64,000 bases of DNA, taken from Jiangella endophytica. Lineage in GTDB: Bacteria > Actinomycetota > Actinomycetes > Jiangellales > Jiangellaceae. The number at the start of each line of letters is the position of its first letter. Within the stretch, counting starts at the first letter, position 1. Made by a program: the position numbers and the translations under genes. The DNA is taken from assembly GCF_003427025.1 (NCBI RefSeq), contig NZ_QVAI01000004.1:62001-126000 (forward strand). The letters run 5' to 3'. Below, in pieces: positions 8,672 through 16,581 of this stretch. A model generated the notes under the pieces. It was not told the origin of the DNA. It made no database searches and saw nothing but the letters and a program-made list of their open reading frames with translations.

Positions 8672-9036
8672 TGGGACTCAACCGACCCGAGATCGACTTC
8701 GTCGGCGGCGACGCCCCGGCGGACCTGCAGATCACCGACCTCACCGTCGGCGACGGCGCCGAGGCCGCGCCGGGCGCGACCGTCCTCGTCCACTACGTGG
8801 GCGTGGAGTTCGAGACCGGTGAGGAGTTCGACGCGTCGTGGAACCGCGGCGCCCCGATCGAGTTCCCGCTGCGCGGCCTGATCAAGGGCTGGCAGGACGG
8901 CATCCCGGGCATGCGCGTGGGCGGCCGCCGACAGCTGGTCGTCCCGCCGGACCAGGCCTACGGCCCGGCCGGTGGCGGCCACCGCCTGTCGGGCAAGACG
9001 CTGGTCTTCGTCATCGACCTGCTGGACGTCAAGTAG
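8671..9036 (+). CDS. Single-domain cytosolic FKBP-type peptidyl-prolyl isomerase
   Basis: A 121-residue protein that is almost entirely one FKBP domain and lacks an export signal. Conserved positions are VLVHYVGVEFETGEEFDASW, PIEFPLRGLIKGWQDGI, GMRVGGRRQLVVPP, QAYGP and LVFVIDLLDV, including the active-site Tyr, Asp, Phe and Trp positions of FKBP12-like enzymes. It begins at ATG overlapping the stop of the lipoprotein gene by one base, so the exported and the cytosolic isomerase are made from one message. A strong terminator hairpin follows after 17 bases. Confidence 0.93.
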   Translation: MGLNRPEIDFVGGDAPADLQITDLTVGDGAEAAPGATVLVHYVGVEFETGEEFDASWNRGAPIEFPLRGLIKGWQDGIPGMRVGGRRQLVVPPDQAYGPAGGGHRLSGKTLVFVIDLLDVK

Positions 9037-9053
9037 CCGAGTTCCTCTCGCGG

Positions 9054-9082
9054 ACTCCCGTCACCCCTCGGGTGGCGGGAGT
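9054..9082 (+). terminator. Intrinsic terminator after the FKBP pair
   Basis: A 13-bp stem with one mismatch (9054-9066 with 9070-9082) and a 3-base loop (ACTCCCGTCACCC / GGGTGGCGGGAGT). It lies 17 bases past the stop of the second FKBP gene. No long U-tract follows, as is common in high-GC actinobacteria. Confidence 0.7.
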
Positions 9083-9130
9083 TCGCGCGTTCCGGGCAAC
9101 CTTTCCGGACGTCTCGGTGTCTGGAGGGGT

Positions 9131-9646
9131 GTGCGCAACAACGGGTTCGACGATTTCGTGGCCGGGTGGTCCAGCCGACTGCTCCGCTCGGCCTACCTGC
9201 TGACCGGAGACCGGGGCCTCGCCGAGGACCTGCTCCAGGACATGTACGAGCGCCTGTACGTGGCCTGGCCGCGGGTCACCGATCCGGTGGCGTACGCGCA
9301 CCGGGCGCTGACCCGGCACGCGATGAATCGCTGGCGGATGCGGTCACGGCGGCCCGCCGAGGCCGCTCTCGGCACGGAGCACGACCGGCCAGACCACCGC
9401 GCGGACGCCGTCGAGGCGTTGCACGAGCGCGCCGTCGTGGTGTCCGCGCTGCGGACGCTGCCGGCGCGGCAACGGGCGGTGGTCGTGCTGCGGTACTTCG
9501 CCGACCTCTCGGAGGCCGACACGGCGGTGGCGATGGGCTGCTCGGTCGGCACCGTGAAGAGCCAGACAGCGCGCGCACTGGCCCGGCTGCGGACAGTGCT
9601 GCCGGTCATCGACGACACCAGAGTCATTTCGGAGGACAGGTCATGA
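9131..9646 (+). CDS. ECF RNA polymerase sigma factor, SigE family
   Basis: A 171-residue sigma-70 family protein with region 2 (FDDFVAGWSSRLLRSAYLLT, then AEDLLQDMYERLYVAWPRV) and region 4 (LPARQRAVVVLRYFADLS, then GCSVGTVKSQTARALARLR). The region 2 sequence is typical of the actinobacterial SigE family of small ECF factors. GTG at 9131, with GGAGG a few bases before it, gives the usual N-terminus, although the frame is open further upstream. The sequence GGCAACC followed about 16 bases later by TGTCT (9095-9122) may be an autoregulated ECF promoter; this is weak. The stop overlaps the next gene (ATGA), the usual arrangement for an ECF factor and its membrane partner. Confidence 0.92.
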   Translation: MRNNGFDDFVAGWSSRLLRSAYLLTGDRGLAEDLLQDMYERLYVAWPRVTDPVAYAHRALTRHAMNRWRMRSRRPAEAALGTEHDRPDHRADAVEALHERAVVVSALRTLPARQRAVVVLRYFADLSEADTAVAMGCSVGTVKSQTARALARLRTVLPVIDDTRVISEDRS

Positions 9647-10764
9647 CCCACGACGAGAACGCCCTGCGCGCTGCCCTGACGGCGGCGACGGCGTCGGTGG
9701 ACCCCGAGGCGGACGCGGTGCGCCGCGCCCGCGAGGGCGGCCGCCGCCGGCTGCGCAGACACCGAGTGCAGGTGGGTGCTGCCTCGGTGCTGACGGCGGC
9801 GGCCGCCGTCACCGGGCTGGTGCCACTGTTCGGTGGCGGTTCGGGCCCGGAGACCCTGGCGCCCCAGCCCGCCGGGTCGGGGCAGGCGGCGTTGCCGACC
9901 GCGGCCGCGGAGCCCTGCGAGGACCAGCCCGGCTACGGCTACGAGATCACCCCGGCCGAGTTGCCGGACGAGGTCCGGCTGCTGTGGCCGGACGACGGGC
10001 GGCTCGAGGTCGGCGAAGCCTGGCCGCGGATGGAGACCGGCCCGTGCAGCGGCGGCGAGCTGAGCCTGGCCGGCGTGGACGACGACGGCGTCATCGAGCG
10101 GCTCGCCACCGTGTTCGGCCCGGAACCGGCCTCCGTGGTGCCGGCCGGCACGGCGCCGGGCACGCTGGTGCCGGGACCGGAGGACCACGAGGCGGGGCGG
10201 CGTGACCTCGCGTGGCTGCTGCCGGACGGTCAGCAGTTGCGGATCGACGCGGACGGCTTCACCCCCGCGCAGCTGGAGGACCTGGCGGCCACGGCCACCC
10301 TGACGGACGGCGCCGTCGACCTGGGCGACTGGCCGGCCGAGACGGCGCTGGAGTACGTCGGCGACCCCGGGGCCGCGTCGTCGACCCAGTACGTCTGGGA
10401 GGTGTCGGGCTCGCAGGGCTCGCTCAGCGTCCAGACCGCGTCCGGTGGCATCTACGGCTGGGGACTGGCCGGCGACCGCATCGTCGACCTCGACGGACAG
10501 CCGGCCGTGCTGCGTGGCACGGACCGTGTGGTGTGGGCGCCGGCGCCCGGCGTGGTGGCCTCGCTCACCGTCGCCGAGGGCCTGGATCCGCTCGAGGTGG
10601 CCGCCACCGTCGGCCCGGTGCCGGCCGATGACCAGCGGCTGGCCGACGCGGACGCCCCCGAGCCGGGCGAGAGCCCGTCGGCTGACGGTGAGACGCCGGC
10701 TGACGGTGAGACGCCGGCTGACGGTGAGACGCCGGCGTCAGGGGACACGACGCCGACCCCGTGA
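9643..10764 (+). CDS. Single-pass membrane protein coupled to the ECF sigma factor, possible anti-sigma factor
   Basis: Translation overlaps the sigma gene by four bases, which fits an anti-sigma role, but there is no zinc-binding HxxxCxxC motif. The 373-residue protein has a short N-terminal cytosolic part (1-44) with many Arg residues (GGRRRLRRHR). One membrane span follows at about 46-64 (VGAASVLTAAAAVTGLVPLF), then a large extracytoplasmic domain with Trp-rich beta-like segments (residues 90-330). It ends in three copies of ADGETP from 18-bp repeats. The extracytoplasmic domain is not one I recognise. Proteins like this often follow SigE-family factors in actinobacteria, with function unproven. 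Confidence 0.65.
   Translation: MTHDENALRAALTAATASVDPEADAVRRAREGGRRRLRRHRVQVGAASVLTAAAAVTGLVPLFGGGSGPETLAPQPAGSGQAALPTAAAEPCEDQPGYGYEITPAELPDEVRLLWPDDGRLEVGEAWPRMETGPCSGGELSLAGVDDDGVIERLATVFGPEPASVVPAGTAPGTLVPGPEDHEAGRRDLAWLLPDGQQLRIDADGFTPAQLEDLAATATLTDGAVDLGDWPAETALEYVGDPGAASSTQYVWEVSGSQGSLSVQTASGGIYGWGLAGDRIVDLDGQPAVLRGTDRVVWAPAPGVVASLTVAEGLDPLEVAATVGPVPADDQRLADADAPEPGESPSADGETPADGETPADGETPASGDTTPTP
10681..10734 (+). repeat. Three perfect 18-bp tandem repeats inside a coding region
   Basis: GCTGACGGTGAGACGCCG occurs three times head to tail at 10681, 10699 and 10717. It encodes ADGETP three times at the C-terminus of the membrane protein. Repeat number is likely to vary by slippage without breaking the frame. 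Confidence 0.9.
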
Positions 10765-10858
10765 CCACCGTCGGCGGGCGGTTGTCGGTGCCCGCCCATA
10801 GGGTGGGCCACCCACCCGAACGGGAGGGGTCCACCTAGCGGCACAGACGTCGCTCGCC

Positions 10859-10992
10859 GGTCACGCCGGCCGACCCGGTCACCCGGTCACGCGAGCCGAC
10901 CTGGTCACGCCGGCCGACCCGGTCACCCGGTCACCCGGGCCAATCTGGCCACCCGGGCACGCGAGCCGACCTGGTCACGCCGGCCCGACCCG
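10859..10992. repeat. Tandem GGTCAC-rich intergenic repeats
   Basis: Three imperfect units begin at 10859, 10903 and 10973 with GGTCACGCCGGCC. The first two run on as GACCCGGTCACCCGGTCAC and each ends with CACGCGAGCCGACCT; the second is longer by an inserted variant (GGTCACCCGGGCCAATCTGG). They lie in the convergent gap after the membrane protein and just before the hairpin at 11003. No frame is conserved, so they are non-coding. Confidence 0.7.
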
Positions 10993-11002
10993 CCCCACCC
11001 GA

Positions 11003-11062
11003 GTTGATCATGGAGACGTGCAGGTTCCGGAGGATCGGGACCTGCACGTCTCCATGATCGAC
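11003..11062. terminator. 26-bp near-perfect hairpin between convergent genes (family III)
   Basis: The arms 11003-11028 and 11037-11062 pair over 26 bases with two mismatches that are G-U compatible in one orientation. The loop is 8 bases. The ends read GTTGATCATGGAG, as in the hairpin at 3818. It lies 20 bases past the stop of the DUF3866 gene and probably ends transcription from both sides. Confidence 0.65.
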
Positions 11063-11081
11063 GGGTTGGGGTGCGGGAGGG

Positions 11082-12170
11082 TCAGCCGTCGTGCTGGAGC
11101 AGGGCGCCGGCGTGCCGGCCGGCGGCGGCCGCGGCGAGGAAGTAGGCGCCGTCGTCCTCCAGGCCGCGGCCCATGGTGGACAGGCCGACGGGTGCGGCCG
11201 CCAGGGCCTCCTCCAGGCCGTCGACGGCCACGGAGACGACGTTGTGCCGGTTCTCCAGCCGGGCCGCCTGGGTGCGGACCTTCTCGCCGAACTCACCGGG
11301 CAGGTCGGGGACGACGATGTCGGCCGGCGCCAGCGCGACCCGGCCGTACGCCGTCAGGCTGTGGTGCGACACGCCGTGGTGCCGGGCCCGAGGGTCGGCC
11401 GAGCTGACCCGCAGCGACCCCACCGGCCGCCCGCCCAGCACGACCGCCGCGTTGACCGCCTCGCCGCACGCGACGCCGGAGAACCCCCAGCGGGTGCCCG
11501 TGCCGAGGTTGCCCGGCCCCTGCGTCACGACGGCGACGTCGGCCTCCAGGACGTGTTTGGCGGCCAGCAGCCCGGTGTGCAGCGTCACGGCCTCCAGATC
11601 GCCGCCGAAGGCCTGTCCGACGGTGACCGTGCCGGCCAGCCAGCCGGCCTCGCGAAGCGCCGCCGCGGTCTTGCTGAACCAGAGCGGCAGCGCGCCGCCG
11701 TCGGTCATGACGTAGGCCACCCGGACGTCGGCGGGGAAGGCCGCCGACGTCGTCAGCCCGGCGAGGATGGCCGGCAGCGCCGAGTGCAGGTCCGCCGTCA
11801 CGACCGGCAGCCCGTCGAGGTCGTCGGCCTCGCGCAGCAGTTCGTGCCACTCGGAGTCCTGCTCGTCGACGCCGAGGACGGTGGCCTGCAGCGGCGTGTA
11901 GCGGGCCTTGACCAGGTGCCCGGGACCCGGCTCGGGGTCCGGCGGCAGCTGGTTCGGCACGGCGACGACCAGCGCGTAGCCGCCGGTGCCCAGGCCCATG
12001 GCCAGGGCCGTGGTGTTGAGCACGACGATCTCGCCGGGCCGCGGCCGCCCGACCAGGTGGTCGTAGGCCAGGGCGCGCACCTGCTCGCCCTCGACCTCGA
12101 CACGCAGTTGCGTGGCACCGGGCCAGGAGGCGTCTACTGTTTTGACAACACCGTTTCGCCAGCGAATCAC
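11082..12170 (-). CDS. DUF3866 family protein
   Basis: A 362-residue protein of unknown function matching the actinobacterial DUF3866 family. It starts VIRWRNGVVKTVDASWPGA and has GEIVVLNTTALAMGLGTGG, the central VAYVMTDGGALPLWFSKTAA and TVGQAFGGDLEAVTLHTGL, and the late PGNLGTGTRWGFSG and HHGVSHHSLTAYGRV motifs. The Gly-rich turns suggest an enzyme, but no activity is established. No export signal is seen. It is divergent from pafB, as in many actinobacteria, so a link to the PafBC or proteasome region is an inference from position. TAGTCT six bases upstream of GTG suggests a leaderless transcript. Confidence 0.85.
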   Translation of the reverse strand: MIRWRNGVVKTVDASWPGATQLRVEVEGEQVRALAYDHLVGRPRPGEIVVLNTTALAMGLGTGGYALVVAVPNQLPPDPEPGPGHLVKARYTPLQATVLGVDEQDSEWHELLREADDLDGLPVVTADLHSALPAILAGLTTSAAFPADVRVAYVMTDGGALPLWFSKTAAALREAGWLAGTVTVGQAFGGDLEAVTLHTGLLAAKHVLEADVAVVTQGPGNLGTGTRWGFSGVACGEAVNAAVVLGGRPVGSLRVSSADPRARHHGVSHHSLTAYGRVALAPADIVVPDLPGEFGEKVRTQAARLENRHNVVSVAVDGLEEALAAAPVGLSTMGRGLEDDGAYFLAAAAAGRHAGALLQHDG

Positions 12171-12175
12171 GCGTT

Positions 12176-12198
12176 GAGACTAGCTATTGGCTAGTCTC
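12176..12198. promoter_or_regulatory. Palindrome containing symmetric divergent -10 boxes (DUF3866 gene and pafB)
   Basis: GAGACTAGC and GCTAGTCTC (12176-12184 and 12190-12198) are perfect 9-bp inverted arms around TATTG. Each arm contains TAGTCT read outward. On the minus strand TAGTCT ends six bases before the DUF3866 GTG. On the plus strand TAGTCT (12192-12197) would start a short pafB leader. It may be simply two promoters, or also an operator for a dimeric regulator such as PafBC. Confidence 0.55.
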
Positions 12199-12224
12199 GC
12201 GCTGGCAAGGGATTGGGGGTAGGC

Positions 12225-13199
12225 GTGTCGCAGGCGGCCAAGAGCGAGCGGCTGATGAACCTCGTCATCTGTTTGCTCGTCGCGCGCGGGTACGTGCCGA
12301 AGAGCCGGATTCGCGAGGTGGTCGGCGGGTACGGCGACCAGACCGACGAGGCCTTCGAGCGGATGTTCGAGCGCGACAAGGAGGAGCTGCGCGAGGTCGG
12401 CATCCCCATCGAGACCGGCGGCTTCGACCCGCTCGGCGACGAGGAGCCCGGCTACCGCATCCTGCGCCACGAGTTCGAGCTGCCCGAGATCCGGCTCGAG
12501 CCCGACGAGGCCGCCGTCGTGGGGCTGGCCGCCCGCGTCTGGCAGCACACGTACCTCTCCGAGGCCTCCAGCAACGCCGTGCTGAAGCTGCAGGCGGTGG
12601 GCGTCGAGGCCGACACCCGCTCGCTGGGCGCCGTCGAGCCGCGGGTCGGGGGAGAGGAGCCGGCGTTCTGGCCGCTCTGGGAGGCCGTGCGCGACCGCCG
12701 GCCGGTCGCCTTCCAGCATCGCAAGAGCTCGACGGCCGAGCCGCTGCTGCGCCACGTGCAACCGTGGAGCGTGCTGTCCTGGCACGGCCGCTGGTACGTC
12801 GTCGGCTTCGACACCGGCCGCGAGGCGGCCCGCATGTTCCGCATGTCGCGCATCGTCGGCGACGTCCGGCCCGACGGCGCTGCCGGCGGCTACGAGGTCC
12901 CGGCGCCCGAGACGGTCCGCGAGGCGGCCGCCAGCCTGGCCCCGCCGGAACGCTCGCCCGTCCTGCACGCGGTCGTCCGGGTCCGGCACGGCAGCGGGCA
13001 CGGCCTGCGCCGGCGCGCTACGTTCGTAGCGACGGACGCGACCACCGGATGGGACGAGGTGACGGTGCCCTACACGAGCAACCAGGCCCTGGCCGAAGAG
13101 CTGGTCAGCCATGGTGCCGACGTCGTCGCCGACCAGCCGGTCGAGCTGCGCGACGCCGTCGTCGAGCGCCTGCGCGCCATCCTGGCGGTGCCGGCGTGA
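12225..13199 (+). CDS. pafB: WYL-domain transcriptional regulator PafB
   Basis: PafB and PafC together activate a DNA-damage response independent of LexA/RecA in mycobacteria. The 324-residue protein has an N-terminal winged helix-turn-helix (SERLMNLVICLLVARGYV, DEAFERMFERDKEELREVGI), a WYL domain (PWSVLSWHGRWYVVGFDTGR, residues about 175-205) and a WCX C-terminal extension. GTG at 12225 follows a GGGGGTAGG site; a TTG four codons earlier is less likely. It overlaps pafC by four bases (GTGA). The locus is about 5 kb downstream of pafA rather than directly next to it. Confidence 0.93.
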   Translation: MSQAAKSERLMNLVICLLVARGYVPKSRIREVVGGYGDQTDEAFERMFERDKEELREVGIPIETGGFDPLGDEEPGYRILRHEFELPEIRLEPDEAAVVGLAARVWQHTYLSEASSNAVLKLQAVGVEADTRSLGAVEPRVGGEEPAFWPLWEAVRDRRPVAFQHRKSSTAEPLLRHVQPWSVLSWHGRWYVVGFDTGREAARMFRMSRIVGDVRPDGAAGGYEVPAPETVREAAASLAPPERSPVLHAVVRVRHGSGHGLRRRATFVATDATTGWDEVTVPYTSNQALAEELVSHGADVVADQPVELRDAVVERLRAILAVPA

Positions 13200-14245
13200 C
13201 GCCGGCGAAGAAGCCCGCGGCGAAGACGACTCCCCGGAAACGGGCGGCCGGCCGGGCCACCGCGCCCACCCGCCGGGCCGACAGCGCGCAGTCGCAGGTC
13301 ACCCGGCTGCTGTCCATGCTGCCGTACCTGCGTTCGCACCCCAGCGCGAAGGTCTCCGAGGTGGCGGCGCTGTTCGGGGTCACCGAGCGGCAGGTCATCC
13401 GCGACCTCCAGGTGCTCTGGTTCTCCGGCCTGCCCGGCCTGCAGATGGGCGACTACATCGAGGTCGACATGGAGGCGGTCGAGGGCGAGGGCATCATCAG
13501 CGTTTCCAACGCCGACTACCTCGCCCGGCCGCTGCGGCTGCGCACCGACGAGGCGGTCGCGCTGATCGTCGCGCTGCGCACGCTGGCGTCGGTGCCCGGC
13601 TCGTTCGAGCGCGGCGCCGTCGAGCGGGCCATCACGAAGCTCGAGAACGCCGCCGGCGAGGCCGCTCAGCAGGCCGCGGCGGTGCAGGTGCAGGTCGACG
13701 GCGACGCGGTCGCCGATGTGGCCGCCACCGTGCGCGGCGCGCTCGACGCCAAGAACCGCCTGCACCTGTCCTACTGGGTCCCGGCCCGCGACGAGGCCAC
13801 CGAGCGCGACGTCGACCCGATGCGGCTGGTCGTGGTCGACGGCCGGCTCTACCTCGAGGGCTGGTGCCACCGGGCCGAGTCGGTGCGGCTGTTCCGGCTC
13901 GACCGCGTGCTCGACGTCAAGGAGCTCGACGTCCCGGCCGAGGTTCCCAGCGAGGCGCGGCCGCGCGACCTCGACGGCGGGCTGTTCCAGCCGTCGCCCG
14001 ATGACGAGTTGGTGACATTCGAGCTGACTCCCGCCGGCCGCTGGGTGGCCGACTATTACCCCTACGAGACCGCCGAGGAGCTGCCCGGCGACGCGCTGCT
14101 GCTGCGGTTGCGGGCCCGCGACCGCGCGTGGGTGCGGCGGCTGGCGCTCCGACTGGGCAGCACCGGCCGCGTGGTCGCGCCGGCCGACCTGTCCGCCGAG
14201 GTCACCGCCGCCGCCCGCGACGCGCTGGCCGCGTACGAGAGGTAA
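13196..14245 (+). CDS. pafC: WYL-domain transcriptional regulator PafC
   Basis: The partner of PafB, 349 residues. An N-terminal Lys/Arg/Ala-rich tail (residues 1-35) precedes the winged helix-turn-helix (LLSMLPYLRSHPSAKVSEVA, TERQVIRDLQVLWFSGLPGL). The WYL domain follows (LVVVDGRLYLEGWCHRAESV, then LFRLDRVL) and a WCX region closes the protein. The GTG start is inside the stop of pafB. The basic N-terminal tail is longer than usual and could add non-specific DNA binding. The TAA stop of pafC is part of a TAAGGT box that precedes the next small gene. Confidence 0.93.
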   Translation: MTPAKKPAAKTTPRKRAAGRATAPTRRADSAQSQVTRLLSMLPYLRSHPSAKVSEVAALFGVTERQVIRDLQVLWFSGLPGLQMGDYIEVDMEAVEGEGIISVSNADYLARPLRLRTDEAVALIVALRTLASVPGSFERGAVERAITKLENAAGEAAQQAAAVQVQVDGDAVADVAATVRGALDAKNRLHLSYWVPARDEATERDVDPMRLVVVDGRLYLEGWCHRAESVRLFRLDRVLDVKELDVPAEVPSEARPRDLDGGLFQPSPDDELVTFELTPAGRWVADYYPYETAEELPGDALLLRLRARDRAWVRRLALRLGSTGRVVAPADLSAEVTAAARDALAAYER

Positions 14246-14254
14246 GGTCGGGCC

Positions 14255-14428
14255 ATGTCCGCACTCGCCGCTTGGCTGTTCGTCGCGCTGGCCGTCGCGC
14301 TGGTGCTGGCCATCGTGCTGGTGGTGCGAGCCGCGTGGGTGCTGGTGCGCAAGCTCGGCGCGCTCGGCCGGGAGATGAACGCTCTGCAAGACGACCTTGA
14401 CGAAACCGTAGGATCGAGGTTGAAGTAG
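14255..14428 (+). CDS. Small single-pass membrane protein, 57 residues
   Basis: A 57-residue frame starting with ATG and ending with TAG. It has one membrane span (about residues 5-26, AWLFVALAVALVLAIVLVVR) followed by a cytosolic amphipathic tail with acidic residues (MNALQDDLDETVGSRLK). Small proteins of this plan are found between pafC and tatA in other actinobacteria, but the role is unknown to me. Codon use is GC3-rich like its neighbours. A TAAGGT box overlapping the pafC stop ends six bases before ATG, so it may be leaderless. Confidence 0.7.
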   Translation: MSALAAWLFVALAVALVLAIVLVVRAAWVLVRKLGALGREMNALQDDLDETVGSRLK

Positions 14429-14512
14429 TCTCCGGCACGCGTCCGGCATGCCAGGCCCGCCGAGCGCGGCGGGTACCATCGACGGGACGTCCCCGTCAGG
14501 AAGAGGTCGACC

Positions 14513-14797
14513 ATGGGTAGCATCGGCACCTGGCAACTCATCATCGTCTTGGCCATCGTTTTCCTGCTGTTCGGGGCCAAGCGGCTGCCGGAGGCCGCGC
14601 GTGGGCTGGGTCGTTCGCTGAAGATCTTCAAGACCGAGACCGAGGGTCTGATCAACAAGGACGACAAGAGGGACGACATCACCGGCGAGGGCGCCCCGCA
14701 GGCGCAGCAGCCGGCGCCGCGCGCCGTCGAGCAGCAGGCCGCCCCGCAGCAGCCGGCTCCGCAGCAGGCCGACGACCAGCCGCGTCGCGACGCCTGA
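14513..14797 (+). CDS. tatA: Sec-independent protein translocase subunit TatA
   Basis: TatA oligomerises to form the pore that moves folded proteins across the membrane. The 94-residue protein has a short N-terminal membrane span (about 6-20), the hinge [20 protein letters not shown] with the conserved Phe-Gly and amphipathic helix, and a Gln/Pro/Ala-rich cytosolic tail. It is followed 21 bases later by tatC. Upstream are a GGTACCAT -10-like element and an AGGAAGAGG ribosome site. No TatB is seen here, as in many actinobacteria where tatB is elsewhere. Confidence 0.94.
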   Translation: MGSIGTWQLIIVLAIVFLLFGAKRLPEAARGLGRSLKIFKTETEGLINKDDKRDDITGEGAPQAQQPAPRAVEQQAAPQQPAPQQADDQPRRDA

Positions 14798-14818
14798 CCG
14801 GCGTCGCGCTGAACCGAC

Positions 14819-15697
14819 GTGGCCACCGTGATCGGCCGTCGGGGGAAGGGCTCCAAGCCGGAGCGTGACCCCGAGGGCCGCATGACCCTCACCGAACACC
14901 TGCGCGAGCTGCGCAACCGCTTGCTGTGGTCCGCGCTCGCGGTGGTGGCGTTCGGCATCCTCGGGTTCATCTTCCGCGAACGCATCTTCGACTTCCTCGT
15001 CGACCCGTTCGTCGACGCAGCCCGGGAGACCGGCCGGAATGCCGATCTGAACTTCCGCGAGATGCTCGACCCGCTGACGGTGCCGCTGCGCATCGCCATG
15101 CTCACCGGCATCGTGTTCGGCGCGCCGGTCTGGATCTACCAGCTGTGGGCGTTCGTCACCCCGGCCATGTACCGCAACGAGAAGAAGTGGGCGCTGGCCG
15201 TGGTCGGCGCGGCGGTGCCGATGTTCGGCCTCGGCGTCGTGCTGGCCATGTGGCTGATGCCGCGCGCGATGATCTTCATGCAGAACTTCGCGCCGGGCGA
15301 CACCTCGATGCTGGTCGACTTCAACAGCTATCTCAGCTTCTCGATCCGGCTGGTGCTGGTCTTCGGCATCGGGTTCCTGCTGCCCATCTTCGTGGTACTG
15401 CTCAACGCCGTCGGCGTGCTGCGGCACGAGACGCTGGGCACGGCCCGGCGCTGGGTCATCGTCGGCATCTTCGCGTTCGGCGCCGTCGCCACCCCCACGG
15501 GCGACCCGCTCTCGCTGATGGTGCTGGCCGTCCCGATGTGGCTGCTGTTCGAGATCGCCGTCCTGGTCTGCCGTGTCATGGACAAGCGCCGCGACGCCGG
15601 GGCCACGGGCGGGCTGTCCGACGACGAGGCCACCCCGGACGACATGCTCGACGGCCTGGGCCGCGTCGACGACGATGACGACCGCCGCCGCCGATGA
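14819..15697 (+). CDS. tatC: Sec-independent protein translocase subunit TatC
   Basis: TatC recognises twin-arginine signal peptides, such as the one on the amidase at 27922. The 292-residue polytopic protein has the N-terminal motif MTLTEHLRELRNRLLWSA, about six membrane spans, the FREMLDPLTVPLRIAM loop and GAVATPTGDPLS near the last spans. The C-terminal tail is acidic (DDDDDRRRR). The GTG start gives a 20-residue basic N-terminus. It overlaps the following lipid kinase gene by 23 bases. Confidence 0.95.
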   Translation: MATVIGRRGKGSKPERDPEGRMTLTEHLRELRNRLLWSALAVVAFGILGFIFRERIFDFLVDPFVDAARETGRNADLNFREMLDPLTVPLRIAMLTGIVFGAPVWIYQLWAFVTPAMYRNEKKWALAVVGAAVPMFGLGVVLAMWLMPRAMIFMQNFAPGDTSMLVDFNSYLSFSIRLVLVFGIGFLLPIFVVLLNAVGVLRHETLGTARRWVIVGIFAFGAVATPTGDPLSLMVLAVPMWLLFEIAVLVCRVMDKRRDAGATGGLSDDEATPDDMLDGLGRVDDDDDRRRR

Positions 15698-16577
15698 GCT
15701 CGCGCTCCTGATCAACCCGTCGGCCGGCCGTGGGCGTGGCGCCCGGGCCGGCCGGCGCGCCGCCCACCGGCTGGCCGAGGCGGGCATCGCGGTGCGCACG
15801 CTGGCCGGGCGCGACGTCCGCGAGGCGGCCGACCTCGCCCGTGAGAGCGTCGAGGACGGCGTGCGCGCGCTGGTCGTGGTGGGCGGCGACGGCATGGTCC
15901 ACCTGGGCCTGCAGGCCGTCGCCGGCACCGGTACGGCGTTCGGCGTCGTCCCGGCCGGCACCGGCAACGACTTCGCCCGCGCGCTCGGCCTGCCTCTGCG
16001 CGACCCGGACGCCGCGGCGGACGTCGTCGCCGCCGGTCAGCTGCGCGAGGTCGATCTCGGCCGCACCCACGGTCAGTGGTTCGCCGGCGTCGTCGCCGCC
16101 GGGTTCGACGCCAAGGTGAACGACCGCGTCAACCGCATGCGCTGGCCGAGAGGGCCGCGCCGGTACGACCTCGCCACGTTCGCCGAGCTGGGCGTCTTCC
16201 GGCCGATCCCGTACCACCTCGAGCTGGACGGCGAGGTGCTCGACCTCGAGGCCATGCTGGTCGCCGTCGGCAACATTCCGTCCTACGGCGGCGGGCTGCA
16301 CATCACGCCCGGCGCCGAGCTCGACGACGGCGTGTTCGACGTCGTCGTGGTGGCACCGGTGGGCCGGGCCACGCTGGTCAGGGCGTTCCGCCGGGTCAAA
16401 CGGGGCACGCACACGGCGTACCCGTTCGTCACCGTGCACCGGGCCCGGCGGGTCAAGCTCGACGCCCCCGGCATCACCGCCTACGTCGACGGCGAGCGGC
16501 TCGGCCCGTTGCCCCGCACGTTCGACGTCGTACCGCGAGCCCAGCAGGTGTACGCCCCGTCCGGCGGGTTACCGTAG
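15675..16577 (+). CDS. Diacylglycerol kinase / lipid kinase family protein
   Basis: A 300-residue member of the DagK/YegS/sphingosine kinase family, which phosphorylates a lipid hydroxyl with ATP. It has LLINPSAGRG at the N-terminus, the nucleotide motif GGDGMVHLGL (the usual Thr of GGDGT is Met here) and PAGTGNDFARALGLPL, then the C-terminal beta domain with NIPSYGGGLHITPGAELDDG. It resembles diacylglycerol kinases that recycle lipids in actinobacteria, but the exact lipid is not certain. The ATG lies inside the end of tatC, and the TAG stop is part of the putative -10 box of the helicase gene. Confidence 0.88.
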   Translation: MTTAAADELALLINPSAGRGRGARAGRRAAHRLAEAGIAVRTLAGRDVREAADLARESVEDGVRALVVVGGDGMVHLGLQAVAGTGTAFGVVPAGTGNDFARALGLPLRDPDAAADVVAAGQLREVDLGRTHGQWFAGVVAAGFDAKVNDRVNRMRWPRGPRRYDLATFAELGVFRPIPYHLELDGEVLDLEAMLVAVGNIPSYGGGLHITPGAELDDGVFDVVVVAPVGRATLVRAFRRVKRGTHTAYPFVTVHRARRVKLDAPGITAYVDGERLGPLPRTFDVVPRAQQVYAPSGGLP

Positions 16578-16581
16578 CCCC

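Noticed and set aside
10681..10992. A CRISPR array formed by the repeats near 10.7-11.0 kb
   Set aside because: The first set is contiguous coding repeats with no spacers and the second is unequal direct repeats; no cas genes are in the window.
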